Assembly (NCBI RefSeq): GCF_019710745.1
Contig: NZ_JAHKJW010000007.1
Location: forward strand, 153,291 to 217,290
Direction: 5' to 3'
Length of the DNA: 64,000 bases
From: Streptomyces beigongshangae
Lineage (GTDB): Bacteria; Actinomycetota; Actinomycetes; Streptomycetales; Streptomycetaceae
Below, one piece after another: positions 1-7,855 of the stretch (the first letter of the stretch is position 1; each line of letters opens with the position of its first letter). The notes below the pieces were generated by a model. That model made no database searches. It saw nothing but the letters and a program-made list of their open reading frames with translations, and was not told the origin of the DNA. The translations under genes and the position numbers were made by a program.

Positions 1-198
1 CCATACGCGGGTCGCGAGTCTCATGAGATCCGTCCCCCTCGACGAGGCAGGGGCACGGGCGGGGCCACGGGCAGGGGCAGAGGCACGGGGGATCCGCCTT
101 TCGGTGGGAGGGGCCGGTGGCGCCCGGTGCGGACGGCACGGGGACGGCCCGGGCGGGGCGGACGCCCGGCCCGGGCCACCGGTACCCGTACCACGCCC

Positions 199-1275
199 TC
201 AGCCGGTGGCGCCCCGCGGGGGCGCGCTGCTGCCGCGGGGCAGCAGGACGGGCGTCGCGACCGGGCCGGACGAGGGGTTGCGGCGGTGGACGACGTCGAA
301 CAGCCGACGGGTGACATCGGCGCCGAAGCCGAAGACGTCGTGGCTCATCGCGGACAGGTTGGGATGGGTGAGCTGGCACAGCTGGGAGTCGTCCCAGGCG
401 ATCAGGCTGACGTCCTTCGGCACGCTCAGGCCCATCTCGGCGGCCACGGACAGTCCCGCGACCGCCATGATGTCGTTGTCGTAGACGATCGCCGTGGGCC
501 GCTCCGGGGAGACGAGCAGCGAGCGGGTGGCGCGGGCCCCCTGTTCACCGGAGAAGTCGGTGGTGACGCTGCGGGCCGACTCCAGTCCCAGTTCCGCGAC
601 GATCGCGTCCAGCGCGGCGGTGCGGAGCGCGGTGTGCCCGAGCCCCGGATGACCGCCCACCCGCGCGATCCGCCGGTGCCCGAGAGCCGCGAGATAGCGC
701 ACCGCCTCGTGCACGGCACTCTCGTCGTCGGTCCACACCGAGGTGAAGTCACCGGTCAGGGACGGATGGCCGACCGCGACCGCCGGCAGCCCGATCGCCG
801 CCAGCTCGGTGATCCGCGGATCGTCGTGCTGGAGGTCGACCAGGATGGAACCGGCGATCCGGCGGGCCTGCCACCACTGGCGGTGGACGGCGATCTCCTG
901 TGCCGTGTCCCGCACCAGGTGCAGCAGCAGCGAGCACCCGTGCTCCTCCAGGACGGACTCGACCCCGGAGATGAACTCCATGTAGAAGGGTTCGAGCCCG
1001 AGCTGGCGTGCGGGGCGTGCGATGACGAGACCGACGGTGTCCGCCGCGCCGGTCGCCGAACCGGACAGCTTGATCGCGGCCTGGTTCGGCACCCAGCCCA
1101 GCTCGGCGACCGCGGCCATGACGCGTTCACGGGTGGCCTCCGAGACACCGGGCCGGTTGTTGAAGGCCAGGGACACCGCTCCCCGGGACACACCGGCCCG
1201 GGCCGCCACATCCGTGATCGTGACGCGACCCGGCCGGCGTCCCCGCTCCCCGGTCACCGACGGCTCCTCAGTCAC
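199..1275 (-). CDS. LacI-family transcriptional repressor of the mannoside operon
   Basis: 358 aa. An N-terminal LacI helix-turn-helix (about residues 18-65, motif ITDVAARAGVSRGAVSLAF, then the hinge helix region) is followed by a periplasmic-binding-protein-like sensor domain that ends in the typical DDSQLCQLTHP segment. The start is GTG (plus-strand CAC at 1273-1275), and it overlaps the end of the beta-mannosidase gene by 8 bp, so it is the last gene of the operon and probably translationally coupled. By family it should repress the transporter and mannosidase genes until a mannoside-derived inducer binds. A GAGCGCTC-type palindrome upstream of the solute-binding gene is a plausible target. 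The effector is inferred only from the neighbours. Confidence 0.9.
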   Translation of the reverse strand: MTEEPSVTGERGRRPGRVTITDVAARAGVSRGAVSLAFNNRPGVSEATRERVMAAVAELGWVPNQAAIKLSGSATGAADTVGLVIARPARQLGLEPFYMEFISGVESVLEEHGCSLLLHLVRDTAQEIAVHRQWWQARRIAGSILVDLQHDDPRITELAAIGLPAVAVGHPSLTGDFTSVWTDDESAVHEAVRYLAALGHRRIARVGGHPGLGHTALRTAALDAIVAELGLESARSVTTDFSGEQGARATRSLLVSPERPTAIVYDNDIMAVAGLSVAAEMGLSVPKDVSLIAWDDSQLCQLTHPNLSAMSHDVFGFGADVTRRLFDVVHRRNPSSGPVATPVLLPRGSSAPPRGATG

Positions 1276-3835
1276 CGGCGGTCCCTCCGCCGCCGACCGC
1301 TCCTGCGCCGTCGACCGCCCCTGCGCCGTTGACGCAGAACAGTGCCGTGCGGGCGGCCTCGGCGCCGGGCCGCGGCCAGCCGGTGACCCGCCAGGTCGTG
1401 CTCTCGCCGGGCAGGAGCGTCACCCTCCCGTGGTCGGTGCGCGCGCCGGCGTCCAACCGGTCGGCCTGCAGCAGCAGGTCCCGTACGACGGTGGTGGCGG
1501 TCACGGTGACCAGCGCGGCGTCCTCGCCGCCCTCGCCGTCCTCGCCGTCCTCGCGCACCCGCACGTCGTACACGGCGGCGGGGTACGCGAACTCGCGGTC
1601 GGGGCACGCGAAGCGCACCGCGCGCAGGCCCTCCCCGCCCCCGGCACCGTCCGTACGGGAGGACTCCCGTACGTCGGCGACCAGGAACTCCCGGCGCGGG
1701 TCGCCGAACACGGCCACCGGGTCCGGCAGCCGCTCCAGGGCCACGCCGCGGCCCGCGGCCTTGAGCGCGACCTCGGCGCTCGCCAGCACCGTGCCGTCCG
1801 CCCCGACGCGACGGACCGTGACAGTGGTGTCCCAGGTCCGCGCACCCTGGTTGCAGCCCACGAGCGCCGGCTCGCCGTCGCGGTCCTGGATCGTCAGCAG
1901 CTGGTCGGCGTACAGGCGGCGCATCTCGAAGTACAGGGGCTTGAGCCGGCCGTCGCCGTCGATCGCCGCCCAGGAGGTGACCGGCCAGCAGTCGTTGAGC
2001 TGCCACAGCACCGTGCCGGCGCAGCGCGGCCAGTGGGAGCGCCAGTGCTCGACCCCGGCGGCGACGGCGCGTGCCTGGTTGAGCTGGGTGAGGTAGTGCC
2101 AGGTGTCGAAGTCGGCCGGCGCCGGGAAGTACGGCAGGAGGCCCCTGTTCAGTTTGCCGTTGCCGTCCTCGGCCTTCTGGTGGTGCAGCATGCCGGGCGA
2201 GTCGGCGGTCAGCGGGCGTTCGGACAGCGCCCGTCGCAGGGTGGCGAGGGCCGGCGGCGCCTGCCAGCCGAACTCGGCGACGAAGCGCGGCACCGAGGTG
2301 AGGTAGTCGCCGTAGTCACGGCGGTTCCACACCTCCCACGAGTGCGCCGTGCCGTGGTCGGGGTCGTTCGGCGTGTGCTCCCACGATCCCGACCAGGGGC
2401 TGCCCGCCCAGTACGGGCGGGTCGGGTCGGTCTGCGCGACGATGCGCGGCAGCAGGCCCAGGTAGTAGCCCTCGCCCCAGGAGTCGCCGGCGAGCTCCGG
2501 CTCCCAGTCCCAGTCGGCGAAGCCCCACAGGTTCTCGTTGTTGCCGTTCCACAGGACGAGCGACGGGTGCGGCATCAGGCGGGCCACGTTCTCCCGGGCC
2601 TCGGCCTCGATCTCGGACCGCAGCGGCTGCTCCTCCGAATAGGCGGCGCAGGCGAACAGGAAGTCCTGCCAGACCAGCAGGCCCAGCTCGTCGCAGATGT
2701 CGTAGAAGGCGCGGTCCTCGTAGATCCCGCCGCCCCACACGCGCACCAGGTCGACACCCGCCTCGGCGGCCTGGGTGAGCCGGGTGCGGTAGCGGTCGGC
2801 CGTGATCCGGGCGGGGAAGGCGTCGTCGGGTATCCAGTTCACCCCCCGGGCGAACAGGGGTGTGCCGTTGACCACCAGGGTGAAGGCGCTGCCGTGCTCG
2901 TCCGCGGACGTGTCGAGCCGGACCGTGCGGAAGCCCACGCGGCGCTCCCACGTGTCGAGCGCCCGGCCGCCGTCGGGCTCGCTCAGGACGACCGTGCACC
3001 CGTACAGGGACTGGCCGCCGTAACCGCGCGGCCACCACAGCGCCGCGTCCGGGACCCGCACGGTGACCGTGGCCGTCTCCTCCCCTGGGCCGACGGTGAT
3101 CTCCGCGGACGCGTCGCCGACGGCGGCCACCAGCCGCAGGGGCCGGTCCCGGCCGGTCGCCGTACGCTCCAGGTCGACGACCATCTCGGCGACGCCCGTC
3201 CCGTCGTCGGCGACGGTGAGCCGCGGACGGACGGCGGCCAGCCGGGCCGTGGACCAGCGCTCGATCCTCGCCTCGCGCCAGATGCCGGCCGTCACCAGCG
3301 TGGGACCCCAGTCCCAGCCGAACGAACAGGCCATCTTGCGGATGTGGTTGAACGGCTCGGGGTAGGAGTTGGGCCGCTCGCCCAGCAGGGCCCGTACGGC
3401 CTCGGCCTCGGTGTAGGCGGAGGTGAAGGCGACTTCGAGGGGCGCGGGTCCGTCCGCCGTCAGCTCGGTGACGTCGAACCGGTAGGACCGGTGCATGTTG
3501 CGGGTACGGCCCAGCAGCCGGCCCGCGAGATGGACGGAGGCGACCGTGTCCAGACCGTCGAAGACCAGGTCGGTGCGCTCGAAGCCGGCTTCCTGACCGG
3601 GAAGTTCGGTCGTGTACGTCCAGTCGGCGCGGCCCACCCAGGCCACCTCCGACTCGTTGCGGTCGAGGTACGGGTCGGCCAGCAGGCCCGCCGCCATCAG
3701 ATCGGTGTGGACGCAGCCGGGCACCTGCGCGGGCACGGCCGTCCCCGCCAGTCCGGGGGGTGCCTCCGCGGGGGTGTGGCGGTCGGTGTTCAGGCGCAGC
3801 AGCCAACCCTGGGACAGCGGGGTGCGGACCTTCAT
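1268..3835 (-). CDS. GH2 beta-mannosidase
   Basis: 855 aa, the usual length for GH2 beta-mannosidases. It hydrolyses terminal beta-D-mannosides and is probably cytoplasmic, as no signal peptide is seen. An N-terminal jelly-roll sugar-binding domain (to about residue 210), an Ig-like domain and the catalytic TIM barrel are recognisable. The acid/base is expected at Glu434 in LWNGNNENLW and the nucleophile at Glu521 in RFVAEFGWQ, both present. The chosen ATG has a GAGGAG Shine-Dalgarno about 5 nt upstream; longer open reading in this frame runs through intergenic repeats and the permease gene and is not real. It follows two sugar permeases and overlaps a LacI gene, so it probably degrades mannosides imported by this operon. 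Confidence 0.92.
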   Translation of the reverse strand: MKVRTPLSQGWLLRLNTDRHTPAEAPPGLAGTAVPAQVPGCVHTDLMAAGLLADPYLDRNESEVAWVGRADWTYTTELPGQEAGFERTDLVFDGLDTVASVHLAGRLLGRTRNMHRSYRFDVTELTADGPAPLEVAFTSAYTEAEAVRALLGERPNSYPEPFNHIRKMACSFGWDWGPTLVTAGIWREARIERWSTARLAAVRPRLTVADDGTGVAEMVVDLERTATGRDRPLRLVAAVGDASAEITVGPGEETATVTVRVPDAALWWPRGYGGQSLYGCTVVLSEPDGGRALDTWERRVGFRTVRLDTSADEHGSAFTLVVNGTPLFARGVNWIPDDAFPARITADRYRTRLTQAAEAGVDLVRVWGGGIYEDRAFYDICDELGLLVWQDFLFACAAYSEEQPLRSEIEAEARENVARLMPHPSLVLWNGNNENLWGFADWDWEPELAGDSWGEGYYLGLLPRIVAQTDPTRPYWAGSPWSGSWEHTPNDPDHGTAHSWEVWNRRDYGDYLTSVPRFVAEFGWQAPPALATLRRALSERPLTADSPGMLHHQKAEDGNGKLNRGLLPYFPAPADFDTWHYLTQLNQARAVAAGVEHWRSHWPRCAGTVLWQLNDCWPVTSWAAIDGDGRLKPLYFEMRRLYADQLLTIQDRDGEPALVGCNQGARTWDTTVTVRRVGADGTVLASAEVALKAAGRGVALERLPDPVAVFGDPRREFLVADVRESSRTDGAGGGEGLRAVRFACPDREFAYPAAVYDVRVREDGEDGEGGEDAALVTVTATTVVRDLLLQADRLDAGARTDHGRVTLLPGESTTWRVTGWPRPGAEAARTALFCVNGAGAVDGAGAVGGGGTAGD

Positions 3836-3878
3836 GCGGACTCCTCGTGGGACGTGCGACGTGGTGCGGGCGCGGACG

Positions 3879-3968
3879 AGCGTGCGGGCAGGGGTGGACA
3901 TGCGGGCACGGGTGGACGTGCGGGTGCAGGGGGACGTGCGGGTGCAGGGGGACGTGCGGGTCATTTGG
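3879..3968. repeat. 18-bp tandem repeat, five copies
   Basis: A degenerate 18-bp unit with core GACGTGCGGG starts at 3879, 3897, 3915, 3933 and 3951, filling the gap between the sugar permease tail and the beta-mannosidase start. The last full units are near-identical. It lies inside the operon transcript, so it could affect mRNA structure or simply be slippage-generated. Confidence 0.75.
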
Positions 3969-4002
3969 TCGAACCGGCCGCGAAACCGCTGTAGATGAAG
4001 CG

Positions 4003-4848
4003 CTACAGCGCCAGGAAGACGACCAGGGTCGGCACGATCACCAGGATGGTGCCGGCCGAGATGGTCTCCCAATGGGCGCCGAAGGGGCCCTTGAAGCGGA
4101 ACAGGGCGGTGGAGATGGTGCCGAGTTCGGGATCGGGCATGTAGAGGAAGGGCACGTAGAAGTCGTTGTAGATGGCGATGCCCTTGACGATGACGACGGT
4201 CGCGATCGCCGGCCGCAGCATCGGGAAGATGATTTTCCGGTAGATCGTCCAGGAGTTGGCGCCGTCGATGCGCGCCGCTTCGTCCAGGGACACCGGGATG
4301 GAGCGGATGAACTGCAGGAAGATGTAGATCGAGACGATGTCGGTGCCGGTGTAGAGCAGGATCGGCGCCCACCGGGTGTTGAAGGCGCCCAGTCCGTCGA
4401 TCACCTGGAAGGTGGCGACCTGGGTGGTGACGCCGGGAACCAGCGCGGCCAGCAGGAAAAGGCCCATCACCAGTTTCTTCAGGCGGAACTGGAAGCGGTC
4501 GACGGCGTAGGCGGTCATCGAGCCGATCAGCACGGTCCCGGTGGTGGAGACCACGAGGATCAGCGTCGTGTTGCCGAACGCGCCGAGCATCGCGCCCTGT
4601 TCGAAGGCGGTCGTGTAGTTGGCGAAGTGGAACCAGTTGTCGGGCAGCGACAGCGGTCCCTCGTCGGCCAGCTCCGTCTGCGTCTTGAGCGAGGTCAGCA
4701 GGACGACGCCGAGGGGGACGAGGACCACGGCCGAGGCCAGCAGCAGGGAGAGGTACTTCAGGGCGACGGCGGTCCGGGACAGCGCGGTGCTGCCGGCACG
4801 GGACGGGCGCCGGCCGGGAACGGCGGTGTCGGCGGTGTCGGCGGTCAT
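4003..4848 (-). CDS. MalG-type sugar ABC permease, truncated by an amber codon
   Basis: 281 aa as read. Six-helix inner-membrane permease with the EAA loop (VSLDEAARIDGANSWTIYRKI) that docks the ATPase. The frame stops at TAG (4003-4005) immediately after VVFLAL. Without that stop the same frame continues RFIYSGFAAGSTK and ends at a TGA at 3961-3963, which is the conserved C-terminus of MalG-like permeases (family form LQRFIYSGF). The stop therefore looks like a CAG-to-TAG change removing 15 residues. The ATG start overlaps the upstream permease stop by 4 bp (ATGA). Whether the truncated protein works is unknown, since the lost part follows the last membrane helix. A sequencing error is the main alternative. 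Confidence 0.85.
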   Translation of the reverse strand: MTADTADTAVPGRRPSRAGSTALSRTAVALKYLSLLLASAVVLVPLGVVLLTSLKTQTELADEGPLSLPDNWFHFANYTTAFEQGAMLGAFGNTTLILVVSTTGTVLIGSMTAYAVDRFQFRLKKLVMGLFLLAALVPGVTTQVATFQVIDGLGAFNTRWAPILLYTGTDIVSIYIFLQFIRSIPVSLDEAARIDGANSWTIYRKIIFPMLRPAIATVVIVKGIAIYNDFYVPFLYMPDPELGTISTALFRFKGPFGAHWETISAGTILVIVPTLVVFLAL

Positions 4849-5810
4849 GAGAGTTCGACCCTCTCCTCGGGGATCAGCCGGCGCTGGACCCAGGTGATCA
4901 GCAGGATCAGGACCAGCAGGACGACGGCCGAGGCCGAGGCCAGCCCGACCTTGTCGAACTGGAACGCGAGTTTGACGGTCTGGATGACGAACGTCTCGGT
5001 GCCGTTGGCGCCGCCGGTCATGATGTACGGGATCTCGAAGACGGCCAGTGACCCGGACACCGCGAGGATGAAGCTCAGGCTGATGACGGGCTTGATACCG
5101 GGCGCGATGATGTGCCGGAACTGCTGCCAGCGGTTGGCCCCGTCCAGCTGCGCGGCCTCGTACAGGTGCGGTGGGATCGACTGGATCGCGCCCAGGAACA
5201 GCACCATGTTCAGACCCGTGAAGCGCCATACCGACACCCCGGCGAGCGACGGGTTGGCCAGGTCCGGGTCTCCGAGCCACAGGTGCCTGCCGTCCACGCC
5301 GACCAGGCGCAGCAGGGTGTCGAGGGTGCCGTCGGGCTGGAAGAAGTACAGGAACACGAACCCGACGGCCACACCGTTGACCAGGTAGGGGAAGAACAGC
5401 AGGCCCTTGAAGACGTTGCGGAAGCGGGTGTTGAAGCTGAGGACCGTCGCGAAGTACAGGGCGACCGCGATCTGCACGAACGAGGCGGCGAGGTAGAAAC
5501 CGCTGACCAGGAACACCTCGAACAGCTGCGGCCGGGTCACCAGGTCGGTGTAGTTCTCCCCGCCGACCAGGGAGCGCTCGGGACTGGTGCCGTCCCAGTC
5601 GGTGAAGCTGTAGCCGACCATGTCCGCCACGGGCAGGTAGGTGAACACCAGCAGCAACGTCAGGGGAACGGCCAGGAACAGCCACGGCGTCAGGGCGGCG
5701 GTGCGGCGGCGCCTTCCGGGGCGCGGCCGGCCGCCGGCGGGTCCGGGAGGCGGAGCACCGCGCCGGCCGACGGCGGACGCCTCGGCGCGGGTCTTCTGGA
5801 CAGCGGTCAT
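4845..5810 (-). CDS. MalF-type sugar ABC permease
   Basis: 321 aa. Inner-membrane permease of the carbohydrate CUT1 ABC family, with a basic cytoplasmic N-terminus (about 40 residues rich in Pro/Arg/Gly), six predicted membrane segments, and the EAA loop HLYEAAQLDGANRWQQFRHI. It pairs with the MalG-type permease that overlaps its 3' end by 4 bp. The start is the ATG with GAGGAA about 8 nt upstream. Its partner binding protein lies 232 bp upstream. Together with the beta-mannosidase, the context suggests uptake of mannosides or manno-oligosaccharides. The ATPase is missing from the operon, as is usual for Streptomyces systems served by MsiK. Confidence 0.9.
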   Translation of the reverse strand: MTAVQKTRAEASAVGRRGAPPPGPAGGRPRPGRRRRTAALTPWLFLAVPLTLLLVFTYLPVADMVGYSFTDWDGTSPERSLVGGENYTDLVTRPQLFEVFLVSGFYLAASFVQIAVALYFATVLSFNTRFRNVFKGLLFFPYLVNGVAVGFVFLYFFQPDGTLDTLLRLVGVDGRHLWLGDPDLANPSLAGVSVWRFTGLNMVLFLGAIQSIPPHLYEAAQLDGANRWQQFRHIIAPGIKPVISLSFILAVSGSLAVFEIPYIMTGGANGTETFVIQTVKLAFQFDKVGLASASAVVLLVLILLITWVQRRLIPEERVELS

Positions 5811-5965
5811 CTCATGGTTCCTCGTGGTGGGTTCGGGATCGGTCGTGCGGCAGGACACCGGCATCACGGCACGGCGGCACGCAGCATGGCGATACGGCGA
5901 CAGGCGGCACGCGGCACGCGGGCGGCGATGTACGCGGAGTTCCAGTACAGCCGTACCGCCTACCG

Positions 5966-5997
5966 CCGTTGGGCCGTTGGGCCGTTGGGCCGTTGCG
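5966..5997. repeat. 8-bp tandem repeat (GCCGTTGG x4)
   Basis: Four consecutive copies of an 8-bp unit (the last ends in C instead of G) in the 232-bp gap between the solute-binding gene and the first permease. The gap otherwise holds GC-rich imperfect repeats and no gene. An mRNA structure reducing downstream expression relative to the binding protein is possible but not shown. Confidence 0.7.
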
Positions 5998-6042
5998 CAG
6001 GGGACCACCCCCCGTCCGTGGTCCCACCGCGCGGCGGTGCGG

Positions 6043-7356
6043 TCAGCCGCCGAGGGTCTGCTGAGCCTCGGACCACTTCCCGTTCAGCTCTTCGAAGTAG
6101 CTGTCCATGTCCCCGTCCGCCGCCCCGCGGGCGACGTCGACCAGCTTCTGCCGGTAGTCCTGCACGGTGATGCCGATCTCGGACGCCTTGTCGATCGCGT
6201 GGACGTCGGCGACGTTCTCCTGGTGCTGCGGGATCAGGGTGACATCGTTGTCAGAGAACGGCTTCAGCGTGTCGGGCAAGGGAGCGCCCTTCACCGACGA
6301 GATGGATCCCTCGGCTGCCGCCTGACCGGACTTGGTGATGTACCAGTCGATCCACGCACGGGCGGCGGCCTTCTTGCCGGAGTGGACGTTGACCGCGTAC
6401 TGGTAGTCGGGGCGCAGGACGGAGCAGAACTTGCCGTCCTTCTGGGCGGGGAACGGCATGAACCCGATGTCGTCGGGCTTCTTGCCGGCCGCTTCCGCCG
6501 CGGTCCGCATCTGGGAGATCGCCCAGGAGCCGAGCCACATCGAAGCGATCCTGCCGGCCCCCATCTGCGTCTTGGAGTCCTCCCAGTTGGTCGTCGTGGG
6601 GTCGGACTCGGACAGCTTCCCGTCGACGACGGTGTAGAGGAGTTCGTCGATCGTGTGCAGGTCCGATCCCGGGCTCCACGGCTTCGCCGTCTTCGCCAGG
6701 GAGTCGTAGGAGCCGGGGTCGCACCCGGGCGAGCCGATGGCGTTCGTCCAGTTGGTGAGCGGCCAGCCGTCCTTGTAGTTGGTGTAGTACGGGACGGCGT
6801 CCGTCCTCGCCCTGATCTTCCGGAGGTCCGCGACGAACTCCTCGGGCGTGGCGGGCCATTCGGTGATGCCGGCCTTCGCCCACACCGCCTTGTTGTAGAC
6901 GAACCCGTTGGCCACGCCGATGTTGGCCAACCCGTAGACCTGGCCGTCCACGGTGGCGTGGTCGGTGTAGTCGAACTTCTTCGACAGTTCACCGGCCTCG
7001 CCCAGCGGGGCGAAGAAGGTGGGGTACTGCTCGACGGAGAGGGAGTTCGGGATCAGCAGGACGTCACCGTAGTTCTCGGTGTTCATCCGGATCTTGGTCT
7101 CGCCCTCGTAGTCGGTCAGACCCTCGAACTTGACCTTCACCCCCGGGTACACCTCGCCGAACTCCTCGGCGTACTTCTCCAGGGTGCCGTCGGCGATCTG
7201 GTCCGACCTGTTGGTCAGGACCGTGATCTCGCCCGACACCTTCGCCGGGTCGCTCGGCGGGGCCGCGATCTCGCCACGCCCGCCGCCCCCCTGTCCGCTA
7301 CAGGCTGTCGCCGCCACCGCGGTCGCCGCCACAAGGGCCATCCAGCTCTTCCGCAT
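6043..7356 (-). CDS. Sugar ABC transporter solute-binding lipoprotein
   Basis: 437 aa. A lipoprotein signal peptide with lipobox VAATAC places the modified Cys at residue 19, so the mature protein is membrane-anchored on the outer face. The remainder is an extracellular solute-binding protein family 1 fold (GEITVLTNRSDQ near the start; many aromatic residues such as MWLGSWAIS that typically stack on sugars). The ATG is preceded by AGGTGA at 5-nt spacing. As first gene of the operon it has the longest upstream region. The substrate is inferred from the co-transcribed beta-mannosidase; sequence alone does not fix it. Confidence 0.9.
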   Translation of the reverse strand: MRKSWMALVAATAVAATACSGQGGGGRGEIAAPPSDPAKVSGEITVLTNRSDQIADGTLEKYAEEFGEVYPGVKVKFEGLTDYEGETKIRMNTENYGDVLLIPNSLSVEQYPTFFAPLGEAGELSKKFDYTDHATVDGQVYGLANIGVANGFVYNKAVWAKAGITEWPATPEEFVADLRKIRARTDAVPYYTNYKDGWPLTNWTNAIGSPGCDPGSYDSLAKTAKPWSPGSDLHTIDELLYTVVDGKLSESDPTTTNWEDSKTQMGAGRIASMWLGSWAISQMRTAAEAAGKKPDDIGFMPFPAQKDGKFCSVLRPDYQYAVNVHSGKKAAARAWIDWYITKSGQAAAEGSISSVKGAPLPDTLKPFSDNDVTLIPQHQENVADVHAIDKASEIGITVQDYRQKLVDVARGAADGDMDSYFEELNGKWSEAQQTLGG

Positions 7357-7432
7357 CCCCGTCACCTCTCGCCGCACAGCTGTTGGTGTCAGGCGGGGAA
7401 TGACCGCGTCGGTCATCAGGACCCCGGCCTGA

Positions 7433-7442
7433 TGAGCGCTCA
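7433..7442. promoter_or_regulatory. TGAGCGCTCA palindrome, LacI-type operator candidate
   Basis: A perfect 10-bp palindrome about 80 bp upstream of the solute-binding gene. Its GAGCGCTC core is the core of known Streptomyces LacI-family sites such as the CebR box, and also of the two palindromes in the GH55/LacI intergenic region of this window. It is a candidate site for the LacI protein encoded at the end of the operon. Confidence 0.5.
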
Positions 7443-7470
7443 ACGTAGACGTAACTTCGCGGCAATGTCC

Positions 7471-7484
7471 ATAGACCGGTCTAT
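7471..7484. promoter_or_regulatory. ATAGACCGGTCTAT 14-bp palindrome upstream of mannoside operon
   Basis: A perfect palindrome in an AT-rich stretch about 115 bp upstream of the solute-binding gene start. A site of this length and symmetry in a promoter region suggests a dimeric regulator. The half-site GGTCTA resembles GntR/HutC-type sites (DasR half-site GGTCTAGACC), but the centre differs. Which regulator binds is not known. Confidence 0.5.
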
Positions 7485-7815
7485 CTGAATTTCACCGTTG
7501 TTTGAGGCCATGACCAGCGGTTTTACTAAACTTTGACTGAACGCCACAAGGGTTCAGCTTCTTGTGCGAGGAGAGACGCCCGACGCCTGGACATCGTTGT
7601 CAAAGGAGTGGTCGGATAGGGAGTGCGCGGCCGGGCCGTACGCGTCACCCATCGGAAAGACATCACCATGCGTAGTCACCGGACTGTGGTCCCATTCCTG
7701 AGCCATGTGTCTTGATACCCGCCTCCGGGAAGGACCCGGGCCCACGGGAGACGTGCCGCAGCCCCCGCGGCCTGTCGGCTGCGAGGGCTGCGGGGGCTGC
7801 GAGGGCCGCGGGTGA

Positions 7816-7832
7816 CGGGACCCGGGGTCCCG
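7816..7832 (-). terminator. Possible hairpin terminator after GH55 gene
   Basis: Inverted arms CGGGACCC and GGGTCCCG almost abut 24 bp past the GH55 stop codon. The stem is GC-rich but short-looped, and no U-run follows, so termination is only plausible. Confidence 0.4.
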
Positions 7833-7855
7833 AGTGACGGACGGGGGGTTCCCGT

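Larger units (their letters stand above)
7357..7855. other. 499-bp intergenic region: operon promoter and GH55 3' end
   Basis: No credible gene. The part next to the solute-binding gene (7357-7560) is relatively AT-rich and carries two palindromes, consistent with the promoter of the leftward mannoside operon. The part next to the GH55 gene holds a GC-rich hairpin and repeated GGCTGCGAGGG-like words. A 49-codon leftward reading frame ending at 7554 has no Shine-Dalgarno and poor codon bias. Confidence 0.6.

Noticed and set aside
1..198. Possible start of a leftward gene at the window edge and a 12-bp GGGGCACGGGC-like repeat
   Set aside because: Too little sequence; an ATG at 4-2 has no Shine-Dalgarno, and the repeat is only GC-rich drift.
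1022..3994. 990-codon rightward frame opposite the beta-mannosidase gene
   Set aside because: Its product has Arg/Gly/Pro-rich composition typical of the antisense frame of high-GC genes, with no domain, and the opposite strand encodes a clear GH2 enzyme.
7554..7703. 49-codon leftward frame beginning MAQEWDHSPV after the GH55 gene
   Set aside because: No Shine-Dalgarno, low third-position GC and no known similarity; could be a gene remnant but not supportable.
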